From positions 624,707 through 688,706 of the forward strand of contig NZ_LN868937.1 of NCBI RefSeq assembly GCF_001244735.1: a stretch of 64,000 nt of DNA. The letters are read 5' to 3'. This stretch comes from Bacillus andreraoultii. Lineage in GTDB: Bacteria > Bacillota > Bacilli > Bacillales > Caldibacillaceae. Under the pieces are notes generated by a model that made no database searches, was not told the origin of the DNA, and was given only the letters and a program-made list of their open reading frames with translations. The translations under genes and the position numbers were made by a program. This document shows, in pieces, positions 26,397 to 37,417 of the stretch (positions are counted from its first letter, which is position 1; every line of letters begins with the position of its first letter).

Positions 26397-28406
26397 GTGA
26401 ATAACAAAATATCCGTTGAACAATTATCAATTAATACAATTCGGACGCTATCCATTGATATGATTGAAAAAGCAAATTCAGGGCACCCAGGGTTACCAAT
26501 GGGAGCAGCACCAATGGCTTACGTTCTTTGGACAGAATTTATGAATCACAACCCAAAAAATTCAAAATGGTTTAACCGTGATCGCTTTGTACTTTCTGCG
26601 GGACATGGTTCAGCCCTACTATACAGTCTTTTGCATTTATCAGGATATGACTTGTCGATTGAAGACTTGAAAAATTTCCGCCAACTAGGCTCTCGTACGC
26701 CAGGTCATCCTGAAGTTCATCATACAGACGGCGTAGAAGCAACAACTGGTCCATTAGGTCAAGGGATTGCTATGTCGGTTGGGATGGCGATGGCAGAAAG
26801 ACATTTAGCAAACAAATATAATCGTGATGATTTATTGGTTGTTGATCATTATACATATGCGCTCGTTGGTGATGGGGACTTAATGGAAGGTATTTCCCAT
26901 GAAGCAGCATCACTAGCTGGACACTTAAAGTTAGGTAAATTAGTCGTTTTATATGACTCGAATGATATTTCTTTAGATGGTGATTTAAGCCGTTCATATT
27001 CAGACAGTACGGCAAAACGATTTGAAGCATATGGATGGCAAGTACTACGTGTAGAAGATGGAAATGATACAAAGGCGATTGGTGAAGCAATTAAAGAAGC
27101 AAGAGCGAATACTGAACAACCAACATTAATTGAAGTAAAAACAGTCATCGGTTACGGTTCACCTAATAAATCAGGTTCATCAAAAGTTCACGGTGCTCCA
27201 CTCGGTAAAGATGAACTAGTGTTAACAAAACAATTTTATGGTTGGGAACATCCTGATTTTTACGTTCCTGAAGAGGTATATGCGGATTTTCGTGAAAAAG
27301 TAGTGGAACCTGGCAAATCTTCTGAAGACGTTTGGAATGAACTGTTTAAAACATATGAAAAAAAACATCCAGAATTGGCAAAAGAATTAGCTGCAGCAAT
27401 CAACGGTGAACTTCCTGAGAACTGGGATAAAACCTTGCCAGAATTTACACCTGGAGTTGATACACTTGCTACACGTGCGTCTTCTGGGAAAGTGATCAAT
27501 GCGATTGCAAAAAGTGTTCCGTACTTTTTCGGTGGAAGTGCCGACCTTGCTGAATCGAATAAAACATATATGAACGATGAAGGTGATTTTTCATCAGAAA
27601 ACTATGCAGGGCGTAACATTTGGTTCGGTGTTCGTGAATTTGCTATGGGCGCTGCTTTAAATGGAATGGCTTTACATGGTGGATTAAAAGTGTACGGGGG
27701 TACATTCTTTGTATTTAGTGATTATTTAAAACCAGCCATTCGGTTATCTGCCATTCAAAATGCACCAGTAACCTATGTATTTACACATGATTCGATTGCA
27801 GTTGGAGAAGATGGTCCGACTCATGAACCAGTTGAGCAACTTGCTGGTCTACGTGCTATTCCAAATCTGTCAGTGATTCGTCCAGCTGATGCAAATGAAG
27901 TACAAGCAGCATGGCGTTTAGCTGTTGAAAGTAAAAACCAACCAACTGTACTCGTACTCACTCGCCAAAATTTACCAACGTTGGAAAGGACGAAAGAACA
28001 AGCATACGAAGGTGTAAAACGTGGTGCTTATGTTGTAAGTAAAGGTGAAAAAGAAACGCCTGATGCATTAATAATTGCGACAGGTTCAGAAGTGCAACTT
28101 GCTGTTCGTGCCCAAGCAGCATTAAAAGAAAAAGGCATTGATACGAATGTTGTAAGTATGCCATCTTGGGATCGTTTTGAAAAACAAGACGAAGCATATA
28201 AAAATCAAGTATTACCAGAAAATGTGACAGCTCGTGTTGCGATTGAAATGGCTTCTCCACTCGGTTGGAAACAATACGCAGGAGATCAAGGAATTGTTTT
28301 GGCAATCGATACATTTGGCGCATCTGGTAATGGAAATAAAATTATTGAGGAATATGGCTTTACCGTTGAAAATGTTGTTGCACAAGTAGAAAAGTTAGTA
28401 AAATAA
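26397..28406 (+). CDS. tkt: Transketolase
   Basis: This thiamine-diphosphate enzyme transfers two-carbon units between sugar phosphates. The 669-residue product has the N-terminal cofactor domain ([53 protein letters not shown]), the middle domain ([36 protein letters not shown]) and the C-terminal domain. The GTG at 26397 is chosen over an in-frame ATG at 26355 because GGAGGA sits seven bases upstream of it and no ribosome binding site precedes the ATG. It forms a pathway pair with the transaldolase gene just upstream. Confidence 0.95.
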   Translation: MNNKISVEQLSINTIRTLSIDMIEKANSGHPGLPMGAAPMAYVLWTEFMNHNPKNSKWFNRDRFVLSAGHGSALLYSLLHLSGYDLSIEDLKNFRQLGSRTPGHPEVHHTDGVEATTGPLGQGIAMSVGMAMAERHLANKYNRDDLLVVDHYTYALVGDGDLMEGISHEAASLAGHLKLGKLVVLYDSNDISLDGDLSRSYSDSTAKRFEAYGWQVLRVEDGNDTKAIGEAIKEARANTEQPTLIEVKTVIGYGSPNKSGSSKVHGAPLGKDELVLTKQFYGWEHPDFYVPEEVYADFREKVVEPGKSSEDVWNELFKTYEKKHPELAKELAAAINGELPENWDKTLPEFTPGVDTLATRASSGKVINAIAKSVPYFFGGSADLAESNKTYMNDEGDFSSENYAGRNIWFGVREFAMGAALNGMALHGGLKVYGGTFFVFSDYLKPAIRLSAIQNAPVTYVFTHDSIAVGEDGPTHEPVEQLAGLRAIPNLSVIRPADANEVQAAWRLAVESKNQPTVLVLTRQNLPTLERTKEQAYEGVKRGAYVVSKGEKETPDALIIATGSEVQLAVRAQAALKEKGIDTNVVSMPSWDRFEKQDEAYKNQVLPENVTARVAIEMASPLGWKQYAGDQGIVLAIDTFGASGNGNKIIEEYGFTVENVVAQVEKLVK

Positions 28407-28430
28407 CTTGTGGTCATTTTTATAAACAAG

Positions 28431-28465
28431 AGGAATCGGGCAAATTTCGCACCGATTCCTTTTTG
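28431..28465 (+). terminator. Terminator of tkt
   Basis: AGGAATCGG pairs with CCGATTCCT around a 12-base loop, followed by TTTTT. Confidence 0.88.
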
Positions 28466-28534
28466 AACTTAATGACTTCTTATTATGATAACTTAAATTT
28501 TATTTGAAAAGTAGCTAGTGAAAGGAGTCTCTTT

Positions 28535-29743
28535 GTGGAAAAAACGGAACAATTATTAAAGCAAAAAAAGAAAATAATTTATGTCATGCTCGTGGCTGGA
28601 ATCATGTTAGCAGCTTTTAATTTACGCCCCGGGATTACTTCGGTTGGACCGTTAATTAATGATATACAAAAAGATCTTCATTTGGCCCATTGGAGTGCAG
28701 GTTTATTAACAAGTTTGCCATTAATTGCTTTTGCTGTCATGTCACCTATTGTCCCGACTATTGCAAATCGTTTATCAAATGGTTGGACGCTCATTACTGG
28801 ACTAATTATAATCATTATTGGTTTATTCGTACGGACGACCCCTGTTTTGTTTTTTCTATTCTTAGGTACTTTTCTTGTTGGTGTAGGTATTGCCACTCTT
28901 AATGTCATTTTACCTGTTATTGTAAAAGATAAATTTCCACATAAATTTGCGCTTATGACAAGTGTGTATACGACTTCCATGAGTGGTCTAGCGGCTTTGG
29001 CATCTGGACTTAGTGTGCCTTTAGCAAGTGGAATGGGTTTAGGGTGGCGAAATACGCTACTTGTTTGGGCAATTCCTGCTGTCGTTGCAATTATTATATG
29101 GGTTATTTTATTAAGACTGGACCAAAAAGAGAAACCACAAAAAATTCAGTTAGAAATACAAGAGAAATCAAATAAAATATGGCGCTCGTCATTAGCGTGG
29201 AAAGTTGCTTTATTTATGGGGCTCCAGTCGTTCCTATTTTATGTAACGATTACTTGGCTGCCAGACATATTACATAGTAAAGGTTTGTCACGGGAAACGG
29301 CAGGTTGGCTATTATCTATTACGCAAATTATCGGTTTACCAGCAAACTTCTCTGTCCCAATTATTGCAGAAAAATTTGATTCCCAGAAAAAAGTAGCAAT
29401 TGGAATTTGTTCGAGCTCCATTATTGGGTTTACAATCCTTTTATTAAGTACATCTTATTTGTTCATCCTTATAAGTATTGTCTTTCTCGGTCTTGGACTA
29501 GGTGGAGCATTTAGTTTAGCACTCGCATTTATTGGTATGCGTGCAAGAGATGCGAAACAATCTGCCCAATTATCAGGGATGGCTCAATCGATTGGTTATA
29601 TATTTGCTGCGGTTGGACCGATATTAATTGGATCGTTATTTGATATGACAAACATGTGGACAGTGCCAATCGTCACAATTATTACTGTCGGTCTTCTTAC
29701 TGCCTTTTTCGGAAGCCGTGCAGGAGAGAACCGTTATGTATAA
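28535..29743 (+). CDS. MFS permease of the CynX/NimT type
   Basis: This 402-residue 12-helix major facilitator carrier has the mark of the cyanate/nitroimidazole permease family, MLAAFNLRPGITSVGPLI, followed by GLLTSLPLIAFAVMSPIVP. The substrate is not known for most members of this family and cannot be inferred here; E. coli CynX is linked to cyanate, but no cyanase gene is near. The start is GTG with AAAGGAG eight bases upstream. It is transcribed alone between tkt and the flagellar genes. Confidence 0.88.
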   Translation: MEKTEQLLKQKKKIIYVMLVAGIMLAAFNLRPGITSVGPLINDIQKDLHLAHWSAGLLTSLPLIAFAVMSPIVPTIANRLSNGWTLITGLIIIIIGLFVRTTPVLFFLFLGTFLVGVGIATLNVILPVIVKDKFPHKFALMTSVYTTSMSGLAALASGLSVPLASGMGLGWRNTLLVWAIPAVVAIIIWVILLRLDQKEKPQKIQLEIQEKSNKIWRSSLAWKVALFMGLQSFLFYVTITWLPDILHSKGLSRETAGWLLSITQIIGLPANFSVPIIAEKFDSQKKVAIGICSSSIIGFTILLLSTSYLFILISIVFLGLGLGGAFSLALAFIGMRARDAKQSAQLSGMAQSIGYIFAAVGPILIGSLFDMTNMWTVPIVTIITVGLLTAFFGSRAGENRYV

Positions 29744-29872
29744 GAACTGGCTATGTTCAGTTCGTTTTTTATGAAGATATAGTTAAAACAGTTAACAAAT
29801 CCAGATGATTAACCGATATATAGATTAGAGATTAATGTGTATGCTTTTCTATGTATAATGGGGGATCTTAAC

Positions 29873-30241
29873 ATGGTTGAAAAATTATCGAACCAACAAT
29901 TTGTCTCAACAACTAGAATGACACAAACGAATGCATTGCAAAATCAAGAAATGAATCTACTTAATAAAAATATGAAAAATGGTTATGAAGTTGCTAGTGA
30001 CGGTACACCTCAACTAGATAAGGAAAAGATGGAAGAATTGGTAAAAGGACTGAATGAATTTTTATCACCAGTCCAAACATCACTGAAATTTGAACTACAT
30101 GAAAAGTTAAAAGAGTATTACGTTACAATTGTTGATGATAGTACTCATGAAGTAGTAAAAGAAATTCCACCGAAGAAGATGCTAGATCTTTATGCCGCGA
30201 TGGTCGAGCGAATTGGTATTATTGTAGATAAAAAAATATGA
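29873..30241 (+). CDS. flaG: Flagellar protein FlaG
   Basis: The 122-residue product matches FlaG (YvyC in B. subtilis): a variable N-terminus, then LNEFLSPVQTSLKFELHEKL and YYVTIVDDSTHEVVKEIPPK. FlaG is thought to limit filament length. The ATG at 29873 is preferred over upstream in-frame starts because GGGGGAT precedes it. It opens the flaG-fliD-fliS-fliT cluster; the flagellin gene that often lies upstream is not here. Confidence 0.92.
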   Translation: MVEKLSNQQFVSTTRMTQTNALQNQEMNLLNKNMKNGYEVASDGTPQLDKEKMEELVKGLNEFLSPVQTSLKFELHEKLKEYYVTIVDDSTHEVVKEIPPKKMLDLYAAMVERIGIIVDKKI

Positions 30242-30379
30242 GAATTTTAGATAGACATATTCACGTAAATAGTGCTCATATGTAGGGGTTCTTTAGAAAT
30301 GCCCCTTGTAAAAAAAGAACATAGTTAAAGAAATATGATCGTAAATGAATGTTGGGACTTTGAAAGGAAGTGACGTACG

Positions 30380-32485
30380 TTGCCTTTACGTGTAACAGGT
30401 TTAGCTAGTGGAATGAATATAGACGAAATCGTTGAAAATATGATGAAGGCTGAATCCATTCCTTTAAACAAAATGAAACAAGAGAAAACGTTGTTAGAGT
30501 GGAAACGAGATAGTTATCGGGAAGTCAACACACTTTTACTAGACTTCCGAACACAGCTTACGAATATGAAATTATCTTCATTCTACCGGACTCGCTCTGT
30601 GACAAGTACAAACGAAAATGTAATCTCAGCAACCACATCCAGTGGCGCAGCGAAAGGAACGTATACGATCTCGAGTGTATCAAAATTAGCTACTGCAGCG
30701 AGTAAAGTGAATATGGGGGCAATTTCCACGGAAGGTAAAAAGGTTGACTTAACGAAATCACTATACTCTCAAACAGTAGGAGATAACGCCACACTTACTA
30801 ATAACGATCGTTTATGGAAGGTTGGTACTGTAAAAACTGATACAATCCTTGTTAAAGATAGTAATGAAATTAAACTAACGAATCTTAATGGGGCGAATGT
30901 TCAAAAAGATGCGTTTTCATCTTTTACAGTAGAGGTCGATGGGAAAAGATATAATGTCATTTCTCCTGAAGATGATTTAACTAAAGCAGATGTGAATGCT
31001 GTACAGATTTTAGAAGACGGTACACTAAAATTTAAAGAGCCGCCTAAAGCAAACAGTACAATCAAAGTATCTTATGTTGCCGATAAAAGGACAATGTCAT
31101 CAACTGTTTCAGAAAAAACAACGGAAATTTCTTTAGGTGAAGGTATTTATAATAATTCTACTGAGAATCCTATTGAAGTTCAATTTAATAATCAAACTTT
31201 CAGGCAAGGTAAAGATAATCGGCTTTATTTAATAAAGAGCGATGGTTCCATCGACGAGTCTCAAAGTATTGGTGAAATTGATTTTACCTCAAATAAAATC
31301 ATTTTAGATAAGGATTATCAAAGCAACTTTACTGAAGCTACTAAAGATTCGACTGCAGAAAATAAAACAGCTACGATGACCATTTCGTATCAACAGTATT
31401 ACACAGACTTCTCTGTTACAACATATGGAGCAGATGGAAATGCAAAAGAAGAGAAATTTCTTATTCAAGCCTCTGAATCATTAAATACAGTAATAAGTAA
31501 AGTCAACAGTAGTAAAGCAGGCGTTACGATGTTTTATGATAGTCATACAGACCAGTTAACGATGACGAGAAATGAAACGGGTAATTTTAATAAAAATGGG
31601 AATGAGATTATTACGAACGGTACTTTACTTAATACAGTATTAAAGTTTGAAGGGGCAACAGAGACTGGTGGAGAAAACGCAGAGTTCACAATAAATGGAT
31701 TAATAACCGAACGCACCTCTAACACGTTTTCAATGAATGGTGTTTCTATTACATTAAAAAACGTCACAAATACGCCTGTGACCATTAATGTCAATAACGA
31801 TAATGACAAACTCTTTGAAAATATTAAAAGTTTTGTAGAAAAGTATAATGAATTAGTTGGAAAAATAGAGTCTAAACTAAATGAACCGAAATATAAAAGC
31901 TATAAACCGTTGACAGATGATGAGCGGGAAAAGCTATCAGATAAGCAACAGGAAAAATGGGAAGAGATGGCAAAAAGTGGACTTTTAAAAAGTGATCAAT
32001 TATTATCTGGTTTAATTACACAAATGCGATCTTCTGTTTACTCGTCTGTCAATCAACCAAATATCGATTCGACGATGAAGACTCTTTCTGCAATTGGTAT
32101 TTCTACAACAGGAGACTATACAACAGCTAAATTAGAAATTAATGAGTCGAAATTAAAGGCAGCTATTGAACGGGACCCGGCATCTATTGAACTTCTTTTT
32201 AACGGGACAGGTACAACAGGAGGAGAAAAGGGGATTATTCATCGGTTATATGATAATGTTAACAGCACAATGGATCAACTTAAAAACCGAGCAGGAAATT
32301 CCTTTTCTGTTAATCATCAATTCACCATTGGACGGCAGTTAAATAATCTTGACAGCAAAATAGAACGTTTTGAAGACCGGTTATCTGCATTAGAAACACG
32401 GTATTATAGTCAATTTTCAGCAATGGAAAAGGCCATTCAAAAGGCAAATTCACAGTCTTCCTATTTAATGTCATTCTTTTCGTAG
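30380..32485 (+). CDS. fliD: Flagellar filament cap FliD (hook-associated protein 2)
   Basis: FliD forms the cap under which flagellin folds at the filament tip. The N-terminus (LRVTGLASGMNIDEIVENMM) and the C-terminal coiled part (LDSKIERFEDRLSALETRYY, ending SSYLMSFFS) are typical. The 701 residues are about 200 longer than B. subtilis FliD, because the surface-exposed middle part (roughly residues 110-430) is enlarged and low in similarity; this region varies widely among strains. The start is TTG at 30380 with GGAAG upstream. FliS and FliT follow. Confidence 0.94.
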   Translation: MPLRVTGLASGMNIDEIVENMMKAESIPLNKMKQEKTLLEWKRDSYREVNTLLLDFRTQLTNMKLSSFYRTRSVTSTNENVISATTSSGAAKGTYTISSVSKLATAASKVNMGAISTEGKKVDLTKSLYSQTVGDNATLTNNDRLWKVGTVKTDTILVKDSNEIKLTNLNGANVQKDAFSSFTVEVDGKRYNVISPEDDLTKADVNAVQILEDGTLKFKEPPKANSTIKVSYVADKRTMSSTVSEKTTEISLGEGIYNNSTENPIEVQFNNQTFRQGKDNRLYLIKSDGSIDESQSIGEIDFTSNKIILDKDYQSNFTEATKDSTAENKTATMTISYQQYYTDFSVTTYGADGNAKEEKFLIQASESLNTVISKVNSSKAGVTMFYDSHTDQLTMTRNETGNFNKNGNEIITNGTLLNTVLKFEGATETGGENAEFTINGLITERTSNTFSMNGVSITLKNVTNTPVTINVNNDNDKLFENIKSFVEKYNELVGKIESKLNEPKYKSYKPLTDDEREKLSDKQQEKWEEMAKSGLLKSDQLLSGLITQMRSSVYSSVNQPNIDSTMKTLSAIGISTTGDYTTAKLEINESKLKAAIERDPASIELLFNGTGTTGGEKGIIHRLYDNVNSTMDQLKNRAGNSFSVNHQFTIGRQLNNLDSKIERFEDRLSALETRYYSQFSAMEKAIQKANSQSSYLMSFFS

Positions 32486-32531
32486 TGATAGATAATTTAA
32501 TGCCTATAGTGAAAGGTAGGTAATAATCAAT

Positions 32532-32933
32532 ATGGCAATTAACAATCCATATCAAGCATATCAACAAAACTCGGTTAACACTGCCTCACCAGGCGAGTTG
32601 ACTTTAATGTTATATAACGGTTGTTTAAAATTCATCAATTTAGCAAAGGTTGCTATTCAAGAAAAAAATATACCAGAAAAAAATACGAACTTACAAAAAG
32701 CACAAAATATCGTTAACGAACTTATGGTAACATTAAATATGGATATTGAGATTTCGAAACAAATGATGACTTTATATGATTTTGTTCGGACGAAATTAAT
32801 TGAAGGCAATGTGAAAGATGACATACAAGCTTTAGAAGAAGCAGAAATGATTATACGTGAGTTTCGTGACACATGGAAACAAGTTATTCAGATCAATCGC
32901 AAGCATTCTTATGCACAAGGTGGCCAAGCATAA
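32532..32933 (+). CDS. fliS: Flagellin export chaperone FliS
   Basis: This 133-residue helical chaperone binds the C-terminus of flagellin in the cytosol. It has the usual N-terminal motif NNPYQAYQQNSVNTASPGEL followed by LMLYNGCLKFI. The stop codon overlaps the fliT start by one base (TAATG), which implies translational coupling. The ATG has AAAGGTAGG upstream. Confidence 0.95.
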   Translation: MAINNPYQAYQQNSVNTASPGELTLMLYNGCLKFINLAKVAIQEKNIPEKNTNLQKAQNIVNELMVTLNMDIEISKQMMTLYDFVRTKLIEGNVKDDIQALEEAEMIIREFRDTWKQVIQINRKHSYAQGGQA

Positions 32934-33280
32934 TGCATCCATTAAAGGAGTATTTCCGGATAACTGCTGAACTTATTCATTTGTTAGACGACCGTAATAC
33001 GATTGACCGCGACAAAAGGTTGGTAATCATTGATGAAAAGCTAAATGAGCGAGAAGAACTCATGAAAGCCATTCAACCACCTTTTTCAGAAGCGGATGAA
33101 GAGCTTGGTAAACAATCTGTCTTATTAGATAAAAAATTAATGATGCTTTTACAAAAAGAAAAAAACAGTATTCAACAAGATTTAGCAAATACAAAGAAAA
33201 AGAAAAAAGTCCAGTCGGGATATATTAATCCGTATGCTTCATTACAAACAGATGGATACTTTTATGACAAAAAGAAATAA
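32933..33280 (+). CDS. fliT: Flagellar chaperone FliT-like
   Basis: The 115-residue, highly charged helical protein sits directly after fliS, the fliT position in Bacillus. It opens with HPLKEYFRITAELIHLL and contains DEKLNEREELMKAIQPPFSEAD. FliT-type proteins act as chaperones for FliD. The start is the ATG overlapping the fliS stop. Sequence conservation in this family is low, so position carries much of the assignment. Confidence 0.82.
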   Translation: MHPLKEYFRITAELIHLLDDRNTIDRDKRLVIIDEKLNEREELMKAIQPPFSEADEELGKQSVLLDKKLMMLLQKEKNSIQQDLANTKKKKKVQSGYINPYASLQTDGYFYDKKK

Positions 33281-33285
33281 AAGAA

Positions 33286-33391
33286 TGGGGGGGCAGTCCA
33301 GAAAGTTGTATTTTTGATTTTTGGATGCCCCTTTTTGATATATCGACTTTTTTGATTATCATATTTTTGGGGATATCCCTTTTCGGACAGC
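33286..33391 (-). repeat. Dispersed hairpin element, copy 1
   Basis: This is the reverse complement of the elements at 51151 and 59281. GGGGCAGTCCAGAAAG pairs with the segment ending GGATGCCCC, with a T-run after the stem on the plus strand, only six bases past the fliT stop. It can act as the fliT terminator. The rest carries the GGATATCC block typical of the element. Confidence 0.75.
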
Positions 33392-33554
33392 TCTTTTGTT
33401 TTTACCCATCTTTTACAAAATCATTTATTAACTTGGAGTATTTCTTGTGTAACCTTATAGAATATATGATGAAGGGAAAACTAGCTATGAGGCATTCTTT
33501 GTCGTGTTTCTACTTAATGTTCAAAAATCCGACAAATTTTTCCTCTAAAAAAGA

Positions 33555-33580
33555 AGGGATTTTCGATTGTGATGGAGAAT
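33555..33580 (+). promoter_or_regulatory. SigH-like promoter of hpf
   Basis: AGGGATTTT and GGAGAAT fit the SigH consensus (AGGAWWW and RNNGAAT) with suitable spacing. The B. subtilis counterpart yvyD is known to be driven by SigH and SigB. Confidence 0.45.
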
Positions 33581-33617
33581 ATAGTTAGTATAGTTACAAA
33601 AAAGGAGGAGTTAGCGC

Positions 33618-34160
33618 ATGAAATATAACATTCGCGGCGAAAATATTGAAGTAACTCCAGCATTAAGAGAGTATACCGAAAAGAAAATCTCTAAATTAGA
33701 AAAGTATTTTACCGATACGGCTGAAGCCATTGTATATGTTAACTTGAAAGTGTACAATGATAAAAAAACGAAAGTCGAAGTCACAATTCCACTTCCTCAC
33801 CTAGTATTACGTGCTGAAGAGACAAATAGTGATATGTATGCTGGGATTGACTTAATTACTGATAAATTGGAACGACAAATTCGTAAATATAAAACAAAAG
33901 TGAACAGGAAGTCTCGTGAAGTAAAAGCAGAAGATTTCTTTGTCACTACTAATAAAAATAAAGAAGAAGTTGATGATAACGAACTCGAAATTGTCCGTAC
34001 AAAACGCTTTGACCTAAAACCAATGGATAGTGAAGAAGCAATTTTACAAATGAATTTGTTAGGACATAATTTCTTCGTTTATACAGATTCTGAAACAGAT
34101 ACAACAAATATCGTGTATCGCCGGAAAGATGGGCGATACGGTCTAATCGAAACAGTTTAA
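33618..34160 (+). CDS. hpf: Ribosome hibernation-promoting factor, long form
   Basis: This 180-residue long-form HPF (YvyD) inactivates ribosomes by driving 100S dimer formation in stationary phase or stress. The N-terminal domain (residues 1-100: [29 protein letters not shown]) binds the 30S decoding region. A variable linker leads to the C-terminal dimerisation domain ([40 protein letters not shown]). It has its own promoter region and terminator between fliT and secA, the conserved Bacillus order. AAAGGAGGAG precedes the ATG. Confidence 0.95.
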   Translation: MKYNIRGENIEVTPALREYTEKKISKLEKYFTDTAEAIVYVNLKVYNDKKTKVEVTIPLPHLVLRAEETNSDMYAGIDLITDKLERQIRKYKTKVNRKSREVKAEDFFVTTNKNKEEVDDNELEIVRTKRFDLKPMDSEEAILQMNLLGHNFFVYTDSETDTTNIVYRRKDGRYGLIETV

Positions 34161-34190
34161 TATGATTAAAAAGATTTACTAAACAATTTA

Positions 34191-34222
34191 GAAAACCCGC
34201 AATGAAAATGTTGCGGGTTTTC
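34191..34222 (+). terminator. Terminator of hpf
   Basis: GAAAACCCGCAA and TTGCGGGTTTTC form a perfect 12-bp stem with an 8-base loop and a T-rich 3' side. Confidence 0.85.
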
Positions 34223-34564
34223 ATTGTTCATCAATTAACACATTATTATAGGTAGAACATATGATTATACATAGGGTTTCAACAAGGTTTATCAAATAAC
34301 GTTATATTGTCATGATACATTGTAAGTGTTAATATATAATAATAGGAAAATAAAGATGACCTTCTTTGTGTATCTTAATAAGAAAAAGATGTGAATGGTA
34401 TTCGTCTATCATTTATCATAGTAAATCCTGTGTTTACTCAAAATTGCTAAATTTCATCATAACATTGCTTAACGATAATTGTTGAATTACATGGTCGTTC
34501 ACCGATCGACTGTTTTTAAGGTATAGTTTCTTGTTTTGTTGATAATTAAAAGGAGCGTTGGCGA
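34223..34564 (+). other. secA upstream region with candidate promoter
   Basis: No gene is visible. TTGTCA (34307-34312) and TAATAT (34330-34335), 17 bases apart, form a candidate promoter about 225 bases before secA, implying a long leader in which no known riboswitch was recognised. Confidence 0.4.
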
Positions 34565-37081
34565 ATGTCAAATATTTTAACGAAAATCTTTGATACAAAT
34601 AGACGGGAATTAAAAAGGTTAGAAAAAAAGGCTGATCAAATTGAAGCTTTAGCCAGTGATATGGAACGTTTAACAGATGATGAGTTACGTGGCAAAACGG
34701 AAGAATTCAAAGCTCGACTAAATAATGGTGAAACATTAGACGACCTTTTAGTAGAGGCATTTGCTGTTGTTCGAGAAGCTTCCCGCCGTGTCCTTGGTCT
34801 CTATCCATTTCGTGTACAATTGATGGGTGGGATTGTTCTTCACGATGGTAATATTGCGGAAATGAAAACAGGTGAAGGGAAAACGTTAACTTCCACTATG
34901 CCAGCCTACTTAAATGCACTCTCTGGACAAGGTGTCCATGTGATTACCGTTAACGATTACTTAGCAAGACGTGACGCGACTGAAATGGGACAAATATATG
35001 AATTTCTCGGTCTCACAGTCGGCTTGAATTTAAATGAAATGAGTCGTGAAGAAAAGCAAGCAGCTTACAATGCAGATATTACGTATGGGACGAATAATGA
35101 ATTTGGCTTCGACTACTTACGTGACAATATGGTTCTTTATAAAGAACAGATGGTACAAAGACCGTTAAATTTTGCTGTAATCGATGAAGTTGACTCCATT
35201 TTAATTGATGAGGCTCGTACACCGTTAATCATTTCAGGTTCTGCAAATAAATCTACACAACTTTATATTCAAGCAAATGCGTTTGTGAATACGTTACGTG
35301 AAGACGTTGATTATACGGTAGATATAAAAACAAAAAGTGTTCAGCTAACTGAAGAAGGGATGACAAAAGCGGAAAAAGGCTTTGGGATTGATAACTTATT
35401 CAGTGTTGAACATGTAACATTAAACCATCACATTAATCAAGCATTACGGGCAAAAGTAATTATGCAAAAGGATGTTGATTATGTTGTTCAAGATGGTGAA
35501 ATATTAATTGTTGACCAATTTACTGGACGGATTATGAAAGGTCGCCGTTATAGTGATGGCCTGCACCAAGCCATTGAGGCAAAAGAAGGTGTGCCAATTC
35601 AAAATGAAAGTAAAACAATGGCAACAATCACGTTCCAAAACTATTTCCGTATGTATAATAAACTGTCAGGGATGACTGGTACAGCGAAAACAGAGGAAGA
35701 AGAATTCCGCAACATTTATAATATGAATGTTATCGTCATTCCCACAAATCGTGACATTATTCGTGATGATCGTCCGGATTTAATTTATTCAACTATGGAA
35801 GGGAAATTTCGTGCAGTTGTTAATGATATTGCTGAGCGACATAAAAAAGGACAACCTGTTCTTGTTGGGACAGTAGCGATTGAAACTTCCGAGCTTGTTT
35901 CAGAACTGTTGACGAAAAAAGGGATTCGCCATAACGTGTTGAATGCAAAGAACCATGCGCGTGAAGCAGATATTATTGCTGGTGCAGGTCAAAAAGGTGC
36001 TGTAACCATCGCGACAAACATGGCTGGCCGTGGTACAGACATCAAGCTTGGTGAAGGTGTAAAAGAATTAGGTGGTCTTGCTGTTATTGGGACAGAACGA
36101 CACGAGAGCCGTCGTATCGATAACCAATTACGTGGTCGTTCAGGACGTCAAGGAGACCCTGGGGTAACTCAATTTTATTTATCAATGGAAGATGAGTTAA
36201 TGCGTCGCTTCGGTTCAGATAATATGAAGACAATGATGCAAAAACTCGGTATGGATGATTCCCAACCAATCCAAAGTAAAATGGTAACAAAAGCAGTTGA
36301 ATCAGCACAAAAACGTGTTGAAGGAAATAACTTTGATGCGCGGAAACGTCTATTACAGTATGACGACGTTATTCGCCAACAACGGGAAATCATCTATAAG
36401 CAACGTTTTGAAGTGATTGATTCCGAAAACTTACGTGACGTTGTTGAAGGTATGATTAAATCAGTTGTTGAAAAAAATGTTCACTCATTTGTTCCTGCTG
36501 ATGAAGATCCGGAAAATTGGAATTTAACAGGGTTAATTAACTTTATCAATGGTAACTTATTGCATGAATATGATATAACTGTAGACGATTTAAAAGGTAA
36601 AGAACCTGAACAAATGATTGATTTAATCTTGGCAAAAGTATCCGAACGTTATAACGAAAAAGAGGAATTACTTGGCCCAGATAAAATGCGTGAATTTGAA
36701 AAAGTTATCCTTCTACGGACTGTAGATTCAAAATGGACTGACCATATTGATGCAATGGATCAATTACGTCAAGGGATTCATTTACGGGCATATGGGCAAA
36801 ATGATCCGTTACGTGAATATCAAACAGAAGGGTTTGCAATGTTTGAAGCAATGGTCGACTCTATAGAAGATGATGTTGCAAAATACATTATGAAGGCTGA
36901 AATCGTTGATAATTTAAAACGGGAAGAAGTAGCAAAAGGACAAGCCGTAATCCCAAGTTCTGACGGTGAAAATAAACCAAAACGAAAACCAGTACGTGTT
37001 GAGAATAAAATAGGACGCAATGATCCATGTTTCTGTGGTAGTGGTAAAAAATATAAAAACTGCCATGGTAAACAAGCGTAA
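34565..37081 (+). CDS. secA: Preprotein translocase ATPase SecA
   Basis: SecA is the motor that pushes unfolded preproteins through SecYEG. The 838-residue product has the first nucleotide-binding fold (Walker [12 protein letters not shown]), the preprotein cross-linking domain, [19 protein letters not shown], the second fold ([22 protein letters not shown]) and a C-terminal zinc motif ([18 protein letters not shown]). The start ATG has AAAGGAGCG upstream. The order hpf-secA-prfB is conserved in Bacillus. Confidence 0.98.
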   Translation: MSNILTKIFDTNRRELKRLEKKADQIEALASDMERLTDDELRGKTEEFKARLNNGETLDDLLVEAFAVVREASRRVLGLYPFRVQLMGGIVLHDGNIAEMKTGEGKTLTSTMPAYLNALSGQGVHVITVNDYLARRDATEMGQIYEFLGLTVGLNLNEMSREEKQAAYNADITYGTNNEFGFDYLRDNMVLYKEQMVQRPLNFAVIDEVDSILIDEARTPLIISGSANKSTQLYIQANAFVNTLREDVDYTVDIKTKSVQLTEEGMTKAEKGFGIDNLFSVEHVTLNHHINQALRAKVIMQKDVDYVVQDGEILIVDQFTGRIMKGRRYSDGLHQAIEAKEGVPIQNESKTMATITFQNYFRMYNKLSGMTGTAKTEEEEFRNIYNMNVIVIPTNRDIIRDDRPDLIYSTMEGKFRAVVNDIAERHKKGQPVLVGTVAIETSELVSELLTKKGIRHNVLNAKNHAREADIIAGAGQKGAVTIATNMAGRGTDIKLGEGVKELGGLAVIGTERHESRRIDNQLRGRSGRQGDPGVTQFYLSMEDELMRRFGSDNMKTMMQKLGMDDSQPIQSKMVTKAVESAQKRVEGNNFDARKRLLQYDDVIRQQREIIYKQRFEVIDSENLRDVVEGMIKSVVEKNVHSFVPADEDPENWNLTGLINFINGNLLHEYDITVDDLKGKEPEQMIDLILAKVSERYNEKEELLGPDKMREFEKVILLRTVDSKWTDHIDAMDQLRQGIHLRAYGQNDPLREYQTEGFAMFEAMVDSIEDDVAKYIMKAEIVDNLKREEVAKGQAVIPSSDGENKPKRKPVRVENKIGRNDPCFCGSGKKYKNCHGKQA

Positions 37082-37110
37082 ATGACGATTGAAATTAATG
37101 TTATTATCGA

Positions 37111-37155
37111 AGGCTGTTTTCATTACAAAGTTTGCTAATGAACAGCCTCTCTTTT
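37111..37155 (+). terminator. Terminator of secA
   Basis: AGGCTGTT...CATT pairs with AATG...AACAGCCT around a 12-base loop, followed by CTCTTTT. Confidence 0.65.
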
Positions 37156-37417
37156 GGAGAACGTAACGAATTTTTAATGAAATACCTTGTAAGATGATAT
37201 AGAGTGTTAAATGATTTCCAATTGGATCGTTTGCTCGTTTTTGGAGACTGTCGATTTTTAAGCAATAAAATAATATAGAAGCACATCTTTTGTCAAAATA
37301 TTTCCTAGAAAATAAGTATTTGTCGAATTTCCAAGAAAGACCGGTAAAATTGGCTTTTTTGGAATATAATAGCTAAAGGTTTACATTTTATTAATAGAAA
37401 ATGCATTTGAGGTGAGT
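37156..37417. other. Gene-free stretch before prfB
   Basis: Only the prfB upstream region; no further gene or structured RNA recognised. Confidence 0.5.
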
